From contig NZ_CP053452.2 of assembly GCF_013128195.2 (NCBI RefSeq), positions 8,618,001-8,682,000 of the forward strand: a stretch of DNA of 64,000 nucleotides, in the 5' to 3' direction. This stretch comes from Frigoriglobus tundricola. GTDB lineage: Bacteria > Planctomycetota > Planctomycetia > Gemmatales > Gemmataceae. Positions within the stretch are counted from its first letter, which is position 1; every line of letters begins with the position of its first letter. A program made the translations under genes and the position numbers. The notes under the pieces were generated by a model. The model was not told the origin of the DNA and made no database searches. It saw only the letters and a list, made by a program, of their open reading frames with translations. Of this stretch, positions 1-7,340 are shown piece by piece.

Positions 1-2042
1 CACCTGTTGGGCGACCTTCGCCCGGACCTCCAGCAGGTCCGCCTCGCACCTGAGCACCTGCTCGGCGTCCGTGGCCCCGACCCGGAAGCGGGCCAGGGCC
101 GCCCGCGCTCTTCGGTGGCCCGGAGGGCGTCGTCCGGGCGGTGCCGCTTCGTGTACTCGTTGGCGCGGAGCAGCGCGATATCGAACGCCACGATGTGGGC
201 CCCCGAAGCGGTCGGGTCGAGGCGGGCGGCCTCGGCCGCGTTCCCGGCCGCTTCGCCCGCGACGGTCAGGACCTCGGCCTGGTCCTCGGTCCTGCCGAGG
301 GTGAGCGCCCGGCACCACAACAGCTGGGCCAGGTGCTCCCGCGCGGCGGCGTCGGCGGGCCGGTCCCGGAGCCGGGCGTCGAGGACGACCCGCGCCCGGT
401 CGAACGTCGCGAGCGCGCCCGGGTAGTCGCTCAGGGCGTCCTGATCGATCCCCTTGCGGACCAGCACTTCGGCCGCCAGTTGCCACTCCGCCGCGGGGCC
501 CCCGGACCGGGTGAGCAGGGCGTCCGCCTCGGTCAGCGCGGCCAGGCCGTCGTCCTTCCGGCCCAGCGCGTCCCGCAGCTTGCCGAGTTGGAGCAGGACC
601 CGGGCGAGCCGCACAGCCGGGCCCGCGGCCGCTCCCGAGTCGGTCCGGAGGTCGGCCCGGAGCCGCTGGCAGAACTCGTCCGGGGCGCGCAGCAGCGCGC
701 CCCGGAGGTCCGCGAACTGCGGGTCGTCCTTCACCGCGCGGTTGTCGGCCACCGCCCGACAGAACGCGCCGATCGCGTCCACGGCCAGCCGCTCCCGCTC
801 GTCGGCCCGCCCCAGCGCCGCGCCGGTCCGGGCCCCGGCCGCGACCAGTTCGTCATTCGTCCGCGCGAGTTCGGCGTTCTTGGCTCCCAGATCGGCGGCC
901 GCCCGGCGCTGCACGGCGAGGACCACACCGAGCCCGGCGGTGACGGCGACGGCCAGGACCGCGGCCCCGCCGAGCCACACCCGCCGCCGCTTCCGCTGCT
1001 CGCGCGCCTCGGCGGCGCTGACCGCGCGGTCCCGTTCGGCCCGCCGCAACCGGTCGTCCACGGCCGCCCGGTACGCGGCCACCGCCCGGGCCACCGCCCG
1101 GCCGTCCGCCGGCCGGTCCCAGGGCCGGGTGTGGAGGCACCGCTTCGCCAGGTCGATGAGGTCGGGGTCCGCCCCGCACCCGTCGAGGGCCGACCGGACC
1201 CCGTCCAGGTCGGCGCGGGCGGCCCGCACGATCGTGTCCGCGACGCTGTTGCCCACGAAGGGCGGCCGGCCGGTGAGGACCACTGCCAGGACCCCGCCAA
1301 GGGCGAACACGTCGGCGCGGGCGTCCACGGGCTCGCTCCGGGCCTGTTCCGGGGCCATGTAGGACGGCGTCCCCTTGACCAGGCCCGCGAGGGTCGCGAC
1401 GGGGTCCTCGGGTGCCGGCCCGCCCTCGGTACCCCCCGGCGCGTCCGGGTCGGCCCCGATCACCTTGGCGAGCCCCCAGTCCATCACCTGGACCTCGCCG
1501 AACGCACCCACCATCACGTTCGCCGGCTTGAGGTCGCGGTGGACCACGCCCCGGGCGTGGGCGTACCCGATGGCCTGACAGACTTGCTCGAACACCGCCA
1601 GGAACCGCTCGCGGTCGGCGGGGCCGTCCGTGCGGCCGCGGAGCAGTGTCTCGAGGGTCTCGCCCTCGACCAGTTTCATCGCCAGGAACGGGCGCCCGTC
1701 GCCCAGCACGCCCAGCGCGTGGACCGGTGGGACGCCGGGGTGCGGTAACCGGGCGGCGATCCGGGCCTCGCGCACGAACTCCGCGTCGAGCATGTTGGGG
1801 AGCATCACCTTGATCGCGACCGGGCGGTCGAGCGCGAGCTCGCGTGCGGCGTACACGACGCCCATGCCGCCGCGGGCGATCTCGCGCCCCAGCTCGTACC
1901 CCGGAACGGTCAGGGGGCCGTCGGGCCGTAGCCGCACGGGCGGCTCCGCCGGCCCGACTTGCGTTCGCTCCTCGGGTCCGCCCGCCGCGTGCCCGTGCGG
2001 GGTCAGGAGGGTCTGATCGTCGTCCGGTTCGGCGGCAGTCAT
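1..2042 (-). CDS. Serine/threonine protein kinase, 3' end outside the window
   Basis: Hanks-type (PknB-like) receptor kinase; targets unknown. Reading leftward from the ATG at 2042 gives a glycine loop (EIARGGMGVVY), the VAIK lysine, HRDLKPAN, DWG in place of DFG, and SYMAPEQ. A basic stretch and one membrane segment follow at about 940-1000 (VWLGGAAVLAVAVTAGLG), then Ala/Leu-rich TPR-like helices outside the kinase domain. DWG is common in planctomycete kinases of this type. From 2042 to about 115 one frame is coherent. Beyond that it turns into RGRPWPASGS, while a neighbouring frame resumes sensible helical protein (ARAALARFRV...) to the edge, so a base appears to be missing near 105-115. 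The gene is either frameshifted or affected by a sequence error. Confidence 0.88.
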   Translation of the reverse strand, partial: MTAAEPDDDQTLLTPHGHAAGGPEERTQVGPAEPPVRLRPDGPLTVPGYELGREIARGGMGVVYAARELALDRPVAIKVMLPNMLDAEFVREARIAARLPHPGVPPVHALGVLGDGRPFLAMKLVEGETLETLLRGRTDGPADRERFLAVFEQVCQAIGYAHARGVVHRDLKPANVMVGAFGEVQVMDWGLAKVIGADPDAPGGTEGGPAPEDPVATLAGLVKGTPSYMAPEQARSEPVDARADVFALGGVLAVVLTGRPPFVGNSVADTIVRAARADLDGVRSALDGCGADPDLIDLAKRCLHTRPWDRPADGRAVARAVAAYRAAVDDRLRRAERDRAVSAAEAREQRKRRRVWLGGAAVLAVAVTAGLGVVLAVQRRAAADLGAKNAELARTNDELVAAGARTGAALGRADERERLAVDAIGAFCRAVADNRAVKDDPQFADLRGALLRAPDEFCQRLRADLRTDSGAAAGPAVRLARVLLQLGKLRDALGRKDDGLAALTEADALLTRSGGPAAEWQLAAEVLVRKGIDQDALSDYPGALATFDRARVVLDARLRDRPADAAAREHLAQLLWCRALTLGRTEDQAEVLTVAGEAAGNAAEAARLDPTASGAHIVAFDIALLRANEYTKRHRPDDALRATEERGRPWPASGSGPRTPSRCSGARRTCWRSGRRSPNR

Positions 2043-2149
2043 AGGTGGCTCCGGGGCGGCAGACGGATCGATGATAGCCCGGGCCGTCCGGCCCGCCAAC
2101 GGCTTGACGTCATTCCGCGGTCCCGAGTGGTCCGCTCCGGGGCCTGAGA

Positions 2150-2240
2150 TCGGCTCCGACGCCGGACGCAAGCCCTTCCAAAAGCGAACCCGCCGGGGAA
2201 TTATCCCCCGGCCCGTGTCGATGAGCGGTGCCGGCCGGTT
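2150..2240. repeat. Intergenic repeat unit with terminator-like hairpin, copy A
   Basis: Contains GCCGGACGCAAGCCC, a CCAAAAGCGAAC stretch, an imperfect GC-rich hairpin centred near 2202, and GTGTCGATGAGCGGTGCCGG. The same order recurs at 3275-3360. It lies just downstream of the minus-strand gene ending at 2288, where a transcription terminator would be expected. Confidence 0.65.
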
Positions 2241-2287
2241 TTTGCCTTGTGCCCGGCCGTCGCGGGCAGTGGTCGCAGCGAATCCGC

Positions 2288-2521
2288 TTACCGCTCCAGG
2301 TATCCGAATTGAACCGCCCACACCGTTAGCAGCGCCAACACAAACACAAGCGCCCGCGCCCTCCACTTCGGCGGTAATCCGCACGCGGCCACTACACCCG
2401 TCATTGTGAACCAACAGACCTCACCGCCCGGTGTGAACGTGGCGAACAGCCCGAACAGAGCGAGACACAGAGCAAAGCCTAAAGCGAGTCGGCGGTTCGC
2501 ATCTCGCGATCCTTGTGCCAT
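2288..2521 (-). CDS. Small membrane protein, 77 aa
   Basis: Unrecognised. The ATG at 2521 follows an AGAGG ribosome site about 9 bases upstream. After a short polar head (MAQGSRDANRR) there are three hydrophobic stretches: residues 12-29, 37-48 and 57-71, with a short C-terminal tail FGYLER. It probably sits in the inner membrane. It is the last of a run of leftward small genes (2578-2742, 2906-3229) of similar character, and a hairpin repeat follows its stop. No catalytic motif is visible. Confidence 0.6.
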   Translation of the reverse strand: MAQGSRDANRRLALGFALCLALFGLFATFTPGGEVCWFTMTGVVAACGLPPKWRARALVFVLALLTVWAVQFGYLER

Positions 2522-2543
2522 GGGCGGCCCTCTGGAGGCGCCC

Positions 2544-2577
2544 CAGCATGACCGATCCGGCGCCGGACGCAAGCGCC
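2544..2577. repeat. 34-bp intergenic repeat, copy 1
   Basis: CAGCATGACCGATCCGGCGC and the following 14 bases recur at 4381-4414 with two mismatches. The GCCGGACGCAAGC core also occurs at 2160-2172, and a variant at 3285-3297. It lies between two co-directional small membrane-protein genes. Confidence 0.7.
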
Positions 2578-2742
2578 CTACTTCGCCGAATCCCGGCCGC
2601 CGATGAGCGCACACACGGCCATCAGCACTGCCCCGAAGAACACGACGCGGGCGTAGGATCTCAAATCGGGATCGAGTCCCCCGAAGCCGACCGGAGCGGC
2701 CACGAGGGCGACCAACAGGAATATCAACGTCCAGCGCCGCAT
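2578..2742 (-). CDS. Very small membrane protein, 54 aa
   Basis: Unrecognised. The longer open frame upstream of the ATG at 2742 (through 2865) is polar and unlike protein. From MRRWTLIFLLVALVAAPVGF the product has two membrane segments (residues 4-21 and 31-47) joined by a short loop with LDPDLRSY, and ends GGRDSAK. It resembles its neighbour at 2288-2521 in size and layout, not in sequence. The start is inferred from the hydrophobic N-terminus; no strong ribosome site is seen. Confidence 0.5.
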   Translation of the reverse strand: MRRWTLIFLLVALVAAPVGFGGLDPDLRSYARVVFFGAVLMAVCALIGGRDSAK

Positions 2743-2905
2743 GGGACGACTCCGGTGTGATGTTCGGGCACCAGTGCCGGCCAACCACCAGCAGGTATCG
2801 AGCCGTTTCGCCCGCCCACCGGATATAGGGCAGCGTTCCGGAAGCTGCTCCCGTTTCGCAAGCACTCGCAGGCGGTAAGAGGTCGGCGCCGGCTCCTCGT
2901 GCCTA

Positions 2906-3229
2906 CTAGCCAGTGGCTTTGACCAGAATCGCGAGAAATATCGGCCCGTTGCAGATCAGGAGTATGGAGGCCGACGTGAGCAACATCACCCTGCCGGCGG
3001 CGCGGCGCCCGCGGCCCCTTGCTATGAGTCCGAGGAGCAGGCCGAGCACGGGGAAAAGGACACACAGCACCAGCTCGGAGGTCGATGGCCACTCAAGCGA
3101 GGCGGTTCCCGCCGCTCCCAGATAAGACCGCTCGACAGTTTGCGTCGTAAAGTCGTAGCCGCAATCGCACCGTTGTGCCGAAGGTGGGTTCACCAGCCCA
3201 CACCTGCGACAGTCCTTCACTCCCGCCAT
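2906..3229 (-). CDS. Zinc-ribbon membrane protein, 107 aa
   Basis: The N-terminus MAGVKDCRRCGLVNPPSAQR followed by CDCGYDF carries four cysteines (CxxC ... CxC), typical of a small zinc ribbon. Two membrane segments follow, at about residues 53-69 and 81-103, separated by a basic RGRGRRAAGR loop. This is a common planctomycete architecture: zinc ribbon on the cytoplasmic side plus a membrane anchor, function unknown. Start is the ATG at 3229. It lies in the same leftward cluster as the two smaller membrane proteins. Confidence 0.7.
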   Translation of the reverse strand: MAGVKDCRRCGLVNPPSAQRCDCGYDFTTQTVERSYLGAAGTASLEWPSTSELVLCVLFPVLGLLLGLIARGRGRRAAGRVMLLTSASILLICNGPIFLAILVKATG

Positions 3230-3274
3230 GCCGCCAACTCCGTGTGTGGTTCACCTGTGCCGGCCCCGGCATAA

Positions 3275-3360
3275 CGATTCGTCGCCGAACGCAAGCCCCT
3301 CCAAAAGCGAACGGGCCGGGGAATCATTCCCCGGCCCGTGTCGATGAGCGGTGCCGGCCG
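3275..3360. terminator. Terminator-like hairpin repeat, copy B
   Basis: Positions 3311-3324 and 3326-3339 form a perfect 14-bp stem around one base (core GGGGAATCATTCCCC). The unit repeats the one at 2150-2240, including the flanking CCAAAAGCGAAC and GTGTCGATGAGCGGTGCCGG. It lies downstream of the leftward gene ending at 3528. There is no U-tract, so rho-independent function is inferred only from position and symmetry. Confidence 0.65.
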
Positions 3361-3527
3361 CGGTCGCCCGCTTGTGGCCGCCCAGATTCGCCAGCGCGGT
3401 TCGATCCGGCAGCCCGCGGGCTGGTCCTTGCCCTTCGGTGTCAGCGACCACACGGCGCGCTTATGGGCCGGCGCACAAGTGGGCCGGGGGGCCGTCAGTT
3501 CGTGCTGCGGCGAGCTGCAGGGTAGCT

Positions 3528-4166
3528 TTATTCGGGTGCCCGCACGACCACGTCGTAGACCGTAAACGTCTCGCCATTCTTCACGAAGAAGTTCATGACG
3601 TGGAGTTCGCCGTCCTTCCACTTGGCATCGAGGTGGGGCATGGTTCCCGCGAGGTGGCCTTCGATCCAACATTTGTCGCCACCTTCGAACATGGTGCTTC
3701 CCTTCTCCTGCATTCCGAACCGTAACTTGTAACGACCGGGATCATTGGGCCTTCGCTTCTGGAGTTCATCGAGATCGATAATTTGGATGCACAGAATGAC
3801 CTCCTGAGCGAGCGGTGGATCATCGTCCGCCAGGCGAACGCTACGTCCGAGTTCAAACGCGGTCTTGCTTTCTTTTTGCGCGAGCCTTCTTGATCCAATC
3901 ACCGGCGGTGCATCCTTGTCCACTTTTTCTTGAATGGTGCGAATGACCGCCGTGGCCCCCTTCGTCTTCCCCTCTGGATTCGGCAGCCTCACTGATAGCA
4001 ACCGCGTGTTGTTGTGTGGCCAGAGTAAACCGTCCGTCGGCCCCTTCGGGTATAACTGCACGATCATCGGTGCCGGGGGGTTCGGGTCCGGGGCGGCGCT
4101 CCGCAGCGCGGCCCAACCGGCGGTGCCGAGGGTAAGCAGAGTCACGGCGAGCACGGTTCGTCGCAT
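3528..4166 (-). CDS. Secreted protein of unknown function, 212 aa
   Basis: The ATG at 4166 follows a GGAGGA ribosome site five bases away, which favours it over the longer open frame from 4193. The N-terminus MRRTVLAVTLLTLGTAGWAA is a clear signal peptide. The mature part is soluble and polar, with no recognised motif. It contains a Pro-rich start (DPNPPAPM), a stretch like an extracellular carbohydrate-binding or lipid-transfer fold in hydrophobicity, and ends in alternating strands (FTVYDVVVRAPE). A hairpin repeat lies about 190 bp after its stop. Confidence 0.7.
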   Translation of the reverse strand: MRRTVLAVTLLTLGTAGWAALRSAAPDPNPPAPMIVQLYPKGPTDGLLWPHNNTRLLSVRLPNPEGKTKGATAVIRTIQEKVDKDAPPVIGSRRLAQKESKTAFELGRSVRLADDDPPLAQEVILCIQIIDLDELQKRRPNDPGRYKLRFGMQEKGSTMFEGGDKCWIEGHLAGTMPHLDAKWKDGELHVMNFFVKNGETFTVYDVVVRAPE

Positions 4167-4810
4167 ATCGTCCTCCGTAATCGGATGTCCCACAAGGTAA
4201 CGCGCGGGCTACGCGACGCGGCTGCCGATTCCGCGAGCCGGTGTTGATTGCCGAGAGCATCAGTCCGGTGATAAGACTGAACAGGGTGCTGAACTCGCGA
4301 TGTTGCTTCGTACGGACCCTCTCTGCCAAATCGTGTGTGACGGACAACCCCGCTTCGGTCATCGATCGCCCTCCCATCGACAGCATGACCGATCCGCCGC
4401 CGGACGCAAGCCCCCACCACCGCGCCGTTTTTGAATCAGGTCGAAGGCGAGAATTCTCGCCTTCAGGGCACGCTCGAGGGGGAGAATTATCCTCTTCGAA
4501 GTGGAGCGAACCGGAGTTTACCCCGGTTCGCGGAACTGCGTCTTCGCAGTTCTGAAATGCAATCACCCCGCCAAGCGGGCGGGGTGTGGAAGTGGGGAAG
4601 GGTGCGCAGGGATCGGGACCAAAGACGATCTTTTACCGCAGCCCAGATATCAATCGCCCCGTCCACGAGCCCGCTCGCGACATCTTTGTTGTAGTGCATC
4701 TGGTGGAACTCGGTCGTCGAAAGATCCAGGTTTTATAGGATTGCACATCTGTAAGTGTGTCCTATGTTCTAGCGTCCGCTCCGGCCCCATCCCTCCCATC
4801 GAGTCCGCCG
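4167..4810. other. Gene-poor stretch with hairpin cluster and repeats
   Basis: No convincing complete gene. Leftward fragments with some protein character exist: MTEAGLSVTHDLAERVRTKQ from about 4359, and MHYNKDVASGLVDGAIDIWA from 4699. Both run into non-coding-looking sequence and may be gene scraps. The 34-bp repeat copy 2 is at 4381-4414. Five consecutive hairpins fill 4443-4586. Confidence 0.5.
4443..4586. repeat. Array of five tandem hairpins
   Basis: Perfect 22-bp palindrome at 4443-4464 (core GGCGAGAATTCTCGCC); imperfect hairpin 4474-4499; 9-bp stem 4506-4514/4523-4531 (GCGAACCGG); 8-bp stem 4533-4540/4545-4552 (GAACTGCG, loop TCTT); 9-bp stem 4564-4572/4578-4586 (CACCCCGCC). The last is followed by GGGGTGTGGAAGTGGGGA, repeated at 5218-5235. 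Confidence 0.75.
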
Positions 4811-5122
4811 ATGCGAATCCGCGTTCTGTTATTGTGTTCCGCACTGCTCGTCTTCGGCGGCGCACTGTTGGGCTACGAGGAGGATACCGAATCGTGGGGT
4901 TACGGCGAGACGTACCAGCGGCGGGGCCTCGTCCCCATCTGGAACGCGGTCTCGGCGGACGGTGACACCGCGCTGGACTGGCACTCCTCACCCAAGTGGC
5001 AGCCCCGCTGCGGGTCCAAATACGTCCGACAACACTTCTTGTTCGGGCTCCACACCCGCGAGCACACGGTCTTGTTCAGGCATTTTTGTTTTCGGCCGCC
5101 TAGTGCCACACCTCTCAAGTAG
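4811..5122 (+). CDS. Small secreted or membrane-anchored protein, 103 aa
   Basis: Unrecognised. From the ATG at 4811 the product begins MRIRVLLLCSALLVFGGALL, a signal peptide or single anchor, then an acidic/aromatic stretch (EEDTESWGYGETYQRR) and a Cys/His-containing C-terminal half. No strong ribosome site precedes it. The last 20 residues have lower-quality composition, so the natural C-terminus may have been altered. Confidence 0.45.
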   Translation: MRIRVLLLCSALLVFGGALLGYEEDTESWGYGETYQRRGLVPIWNAVSADGDTALDWHSSPKWQPRCGSKYVRQHFLFGLHTREHTVLFRHFCFRPPSATPLK

Positions 5123-5217
5123 CCACGCGTGGGGCGGCTCATTCCGTACAGACGGAAACCGATCCAGTAACTCGTGCTGAAGCGCATCGGACGCGTCGAA
5201 CCGCCCCCGCAAACGCC

Positions 5218-5235
5218 GGGGTGTGGAAGTGGGGA
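5218..5235. repeat. 18-bp direct repeat, second copy
   Basis: GGGGTGTGGAAGTGGGGA, identical to 4581-4598. Both copies follow a C-rich run and both precede a change of gene content, so they may be paralogous intergenic elements. Confidence 0.6.
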
Positions 5236-5246
5236 GCAGAGATCAA

Positions 5247-5699
5247 CTACTCTTTCGGCTGGGCCTCGTGAAGCGCGACGGCGGCGGCGCCGGCCCGTTT
5301 CATGGCGTCCCCGGCGCACGTCAGGCCGAACGCGAGCCGCGGGAAGTGGAACGGCTCGGCGTCGTTGGTCAGCAGGTCGTCGAGCATGCCCTCCAATTCG
5401 TACACGGCCTGGATGAACTTGGCGACCGCGTCGTCATCGAAGACCATCCACAGTTGACACTGCACGTGTCGCTGGTCCGGGTGGGACCGAATGTGATCGA
5501 GGGTGCCGGCCTGGTGGGCCAGCTTCTTGATGGTCAGCCGCGCCATCGTCACCCACGCCAGCGCCGTGGTGTGGATGTTGTCGTAGTGCATGCTGTACGC
5601 GTTGTCGGCTTCGGCCTTGGCCGCCTCGAGAGCCTTCAGATCCTTCGCCGTCGCCCGCTTCCCGTTCGCCGAAAGCTTCTTCTTCTTGGTCGTGGACAT
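5247..5699 (-). CDS. Helical protein of unknown function, 150 aa
   Basis: Unrecognised. ATG at 5699 with an AAGGAAG ribosome site; an upstream TTG is less likely. A lysine-rich head (MSTTKKKKLSANGKR) is followed by an Ala-rich helix (LKALEAAKAEADNAYSMHYD) and a soluble helical body with FDDDAVAKFIQAVYELEGML. There is no signal peptide or membrane segment. It is the third gene of a leftward set (5938-6282, 5809-5874, 5247-5699) probably transcribed from the operator-rich region at 6312-6368. Confidence 0.65.
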   Translation of the reverse strand: MSTTKKKKLSANGKRATAKDLKALEAAKAEADNAYSMHYDNIHTTALAWVTMARLTIKKLAHQAGTLDHIRSHPDQRHVQCQLWMVFDDDAVAKFIQAVYELEGMLDDLLTNDAEPFHFPRLAFGLTCAGDAMKRAGAAAVALHEAQPKE

Positions 5700-5808
5700 G
5701 GTCAACTTCCTTTAGTTGGGCAGCGTGCGAGCGCTGCCGGAATGGGAATGAGTGCGTCCGTCGTCGTGGCGGGCCGTGCGTGGCCCGCCCTGGTGCGTCT
5801 GGGGGAAC

Positions 5809-5874
5809 TCAGAGGTACTCGCGGCCGAACCAGATGGCGGCCGCTATCGCCGCGTACTGAGCGAGCACAATCAT
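5809..5874 (-). CDS. Single-span microprotein, 21 aa
   Basis: Very short ORF with ATG at 5874, a GGAG ribosome site about 8 bases upstream and TGA at 5809-5811. The product starts MIVLAQYAAIAAAI and ends WFGREYL: one hydrophobic helix with a charged C-terminal cap. It lies between two leftward genes of the same apparent operon. Small single-span proteins often regulate a membrane partner or are toxins, but nothing here identifies a role. Support is the ribosome site, spacing and hydrophobic pattern. Confidence 0.4.
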   Translation of the reverse strand: MIVLAQYAAIAAAIWFGREYL

Positions 5875-5937
5875 CGGGGACTCCCGTAGGGACGTGAGGA
5901 ACGGGCCGCCCGACGTGAGCGGCCCGGGTGAAGCCGC

Positions 5938-6282
5938 TCAGAGTTGGCCCGCCTCGATGAGCGTGACCAGCGAAGCCAGGTGCCGGCAGTGGCCGGTGAA
6001 GTGGTAGCCCTTGCACTCGCACTGCAACTGCCCGTTCGTGCCCACGAAGCACCCGTACTGCCGCTCGGTCGCGTCGGAGCCGGCGTCGAGCTTGAACAGC
6101 ATGAACCCGCGCCCCTCGTCGCACCCGAACTCCTCCACCCGGTAGCGGCAGTGGCTCCGCGTGCCGGTGATGGTCAGCGTGCCGGCCACGTGCGACGTCG
6201 CGTTGTTCTTCGCGCGGTCCCAGATCACCGCACCCTTCTTCTCGCTCCTCGTGGCGTTCAGCAGCTCGGTGAAGGCGGCCAT
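5938..6282 (-). CDS. SWIM-type zinc-finger protein, 114 aa
   Basis: The C-terminal CECKGYHFTGHCRHLASL fits the SWIM zinc-finger pattern CxCx(n)CxH with n=8, a fold that binds DNA or protein partners. The N-terminal part (FTELLNATRSEKKGAVIWDR) is a small mixed domain. Start chosen at the ATG at 6282, which has GGAG 8 bases upstream; an upstream GTG at 6315 lies inside an operator-like repeat and is less likely. It is divergent from the ribbon-helix-helix gene at 6408, and both face the palindrome array, so co-repression is likely (inference). Confidence 0.7.
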   Translation of the reverse strand: MAAFTELLNATRSEKKGAVIWDRAKNNATSHVAGTLTITGTRSHCRYRVEEFGCDEGRGFMLFKLDAGSDATERQYGCFVGTNGQLQCECKGYHFTGHCRHLASLVTLIEAGQL

Positions 6283-6311
6283 GTCCGGTTCTCCGTTCGC
6301 GTCTCGTTTCC

Positions 6312-6368
6312 TCACTAGTGAAATATTAGTGTTTCACTAGTGAGTTGTCAATAGTAATTCACTAGTGA
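6312..6368. promoter_or_regulatory. Five-box palindromic operator array
   Basis: TCACTAGTGA, a perfect 10-bp palindrome, occurs at 6312-6321, 6334-6343 and 6359-6368. Degenerate boxes lie between: 6323-6332 (6/10 match) and 6348-6357 (8/10). Box centres are 11, 11, 14 and 11 bp apart. The array sits between divergent genes at 6282(-) and 6408(+), the latter encoding a ribbon-helix-helix protein. Such proteins characteristically bind tandem short palindromes. Confidence 0.8.
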
Positions 6369-6407
6369 ATTTCCGCAGGGCTGATATGATGGCTTTGGAG
6401 GTGCCGA

Positions 6408-6656
6408 ATGGCGCGACGTGACGTGAAGGGTGCGAAGCAGTTCAACTACGAGATCGACGCCGCGCTTGTGGACGCCTTCAGGGCGTTTTGCAAGGGGCGT
6501 AATGAAGCAGTGAAGGAACACTTAGAAATGGCGCTGCAGCGGCACATGGAGAACCCGCCGCCACCGTTCAAGCCGGCTGCCCCGCCGCTCCCGCCGATCC
6601 CGGCGCCCGCGGAACCGACAGCCGAAGAGAAGCCGGCCAAGAAGGGGAAGAAGTGA
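6408..6656 (+). CDS. Ribbon-helix-helix DNA-binding protein, 82 aa
   Basis: Residues about 10-46 fit an RHH domain: strand KQFNYEID, helix A ALVDAFRAFCKG, turn RNE, helix B AVKEHLEMALQRHM. RHH proteins (Arc/MetJ/CopG type) are dimeric repressors that insert the strand into the major groove. The C-terminal third is a Pro/Ala linker ending in a lysine-rich tail (EKPAKKGKK). ATG at 6408 has GGAGG six bases upstream. The 3' end overlaps the next gene by four bases (GTGA). The operator array 40-95 bp upstream suggests autoregulation plus control of the divergent SWIM gene (inference). Confidence 0.75.
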   Translation: MARRDVKGAKQFNYEIDAALVDAFRAFCKGRNEAVKEHLEMALQRHMENPPPPFKPAAPPLPPIPAPAEPTAEEKPAKKGKK

Positions 6657-6898
6657 GCCACAACCCAGAGAAGCAGCCCCGGCGCCTGTCGGCCCAAGAG
6701 AAGCGCAGAAAGGATCTCCGCGACCTCCTGCGGACCGCAAACGGCCCACAGGTTCTCGAGGCTCTGCGTAAGTGGGAGGTAGGGAAGTGGGCACTCCGCT
6801 TCGTCGCGGTCACGGTGCTGGCCTTCTGCGCGGTCTTCTGCGCGCTCTTTATGTGGTTTGCGGTACTGGCCTTTAACGACATGTCCTCGCTGGATTGA
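6653..6898 (+). CDS. Single-span membrane protein, 81 aa
   Basis: Starts at GTG 6653, overlapping the stop of the RHH gene (GTGA), so it is translationally coupled. The first 45 residues are strongly charged and helical (QEKRRKDLRDLLR, EALRKWEVGKW). One long hydrophobic segment follows (FVAVTVLAFCAVFCALFMWF) and the protein ends shortly afterwards with NDMSSLD. Function unknown; coupling to a repressor suggests an operon partner. Confidence 0.65.
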   Translation: MSHNPEKQPRRLSAQEKRRKDLRDLLRTANGPQVLEALRKWEVGKWALRFVAVTVLAFCAVFCALFMWFAVLAFNDMSSLD

Positions 6899-7057
6899 CC
6901 TCCGCTCACGCCCTTCCATCGGCCGGGTGGGGTTGGGATGGTACACTGTGGGTACGGCCAGCGGAGTAGCTACCGCTGATGAAGCCGCGGTTGCGGGGCG
7001 CCTGTCACCTGGGTCGCTGCCGCGACCGCGGCCCGCCGTGCAACCCACAGGTGAAGC

Positions 7058-7303
7058 ATGTCAGACGAGCAAGCCGCGCCGTCTCCGGTGCCGACCTGGA
7101 CGAAGGTATACCCCACTGTTGAAGGCTATTACTGGTGCCACAATGCTGGGCGGTTCTACATTGCCTGGTTCTACCGAAATGGGCCTTCTCACATGCCGCT
7201 GGTCCCACACTGGTGCGCAGTAGGTTCCAAGGGTGAAGCACCTTCTGGCGTGACCGGCCCAAGCGATTACTTTGGTCCGATACCTCCACCGCCACTCTCG
7301 TAA
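7058..7303 (+). CDS. Small aromatic-rich protein, 81 aa
   Basis: Unrecognised by family, but the aromatic core GYYWCHNAGRFYIAWFYRNG is reminiscent of short phage or accessory proteins with a W/Y-rich beta sheet. ATG at 7058; the upstream AGGTG is a weak ribosome site. It has no signal peptide, ends in a Pro-rich tail, and is co-directional with the genes at 6408-7936. Confidence 0.55.
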   Translation: MSDEQAAPSPVPTWTKVYPTVEGYYWCHNAGRFYIAWFYRNGPSHMPLVPHWCAVGSKGEAPSGVTGPSDYFGPIPPPPLS

Positions 7304-7340
7304 CCCGGTGGCCCCGGGGCAACAAGGTGAACGCACCGGC

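Noticed and set aside
141-1748. Long plus-strand ORF (535 aa)
   Set aside because: Arg/Gly-rich shadow of the minus-strand kinase; the minus frame carries all kinase motifs.
3853-4566. Minus-strand ORF (237 aa) across the secreted-protein gene
   Set aside because: It overlaps the better-supported gene at 3528-4166; only a short part from about 4359 looks protein-like, noted as a scrap.
5702-6124. Minus-strand ORF (140 aa) overlapping the SWIM gene
   Set aside because: Arg-rich frame overlapping the conserved SWIM-domain frame.
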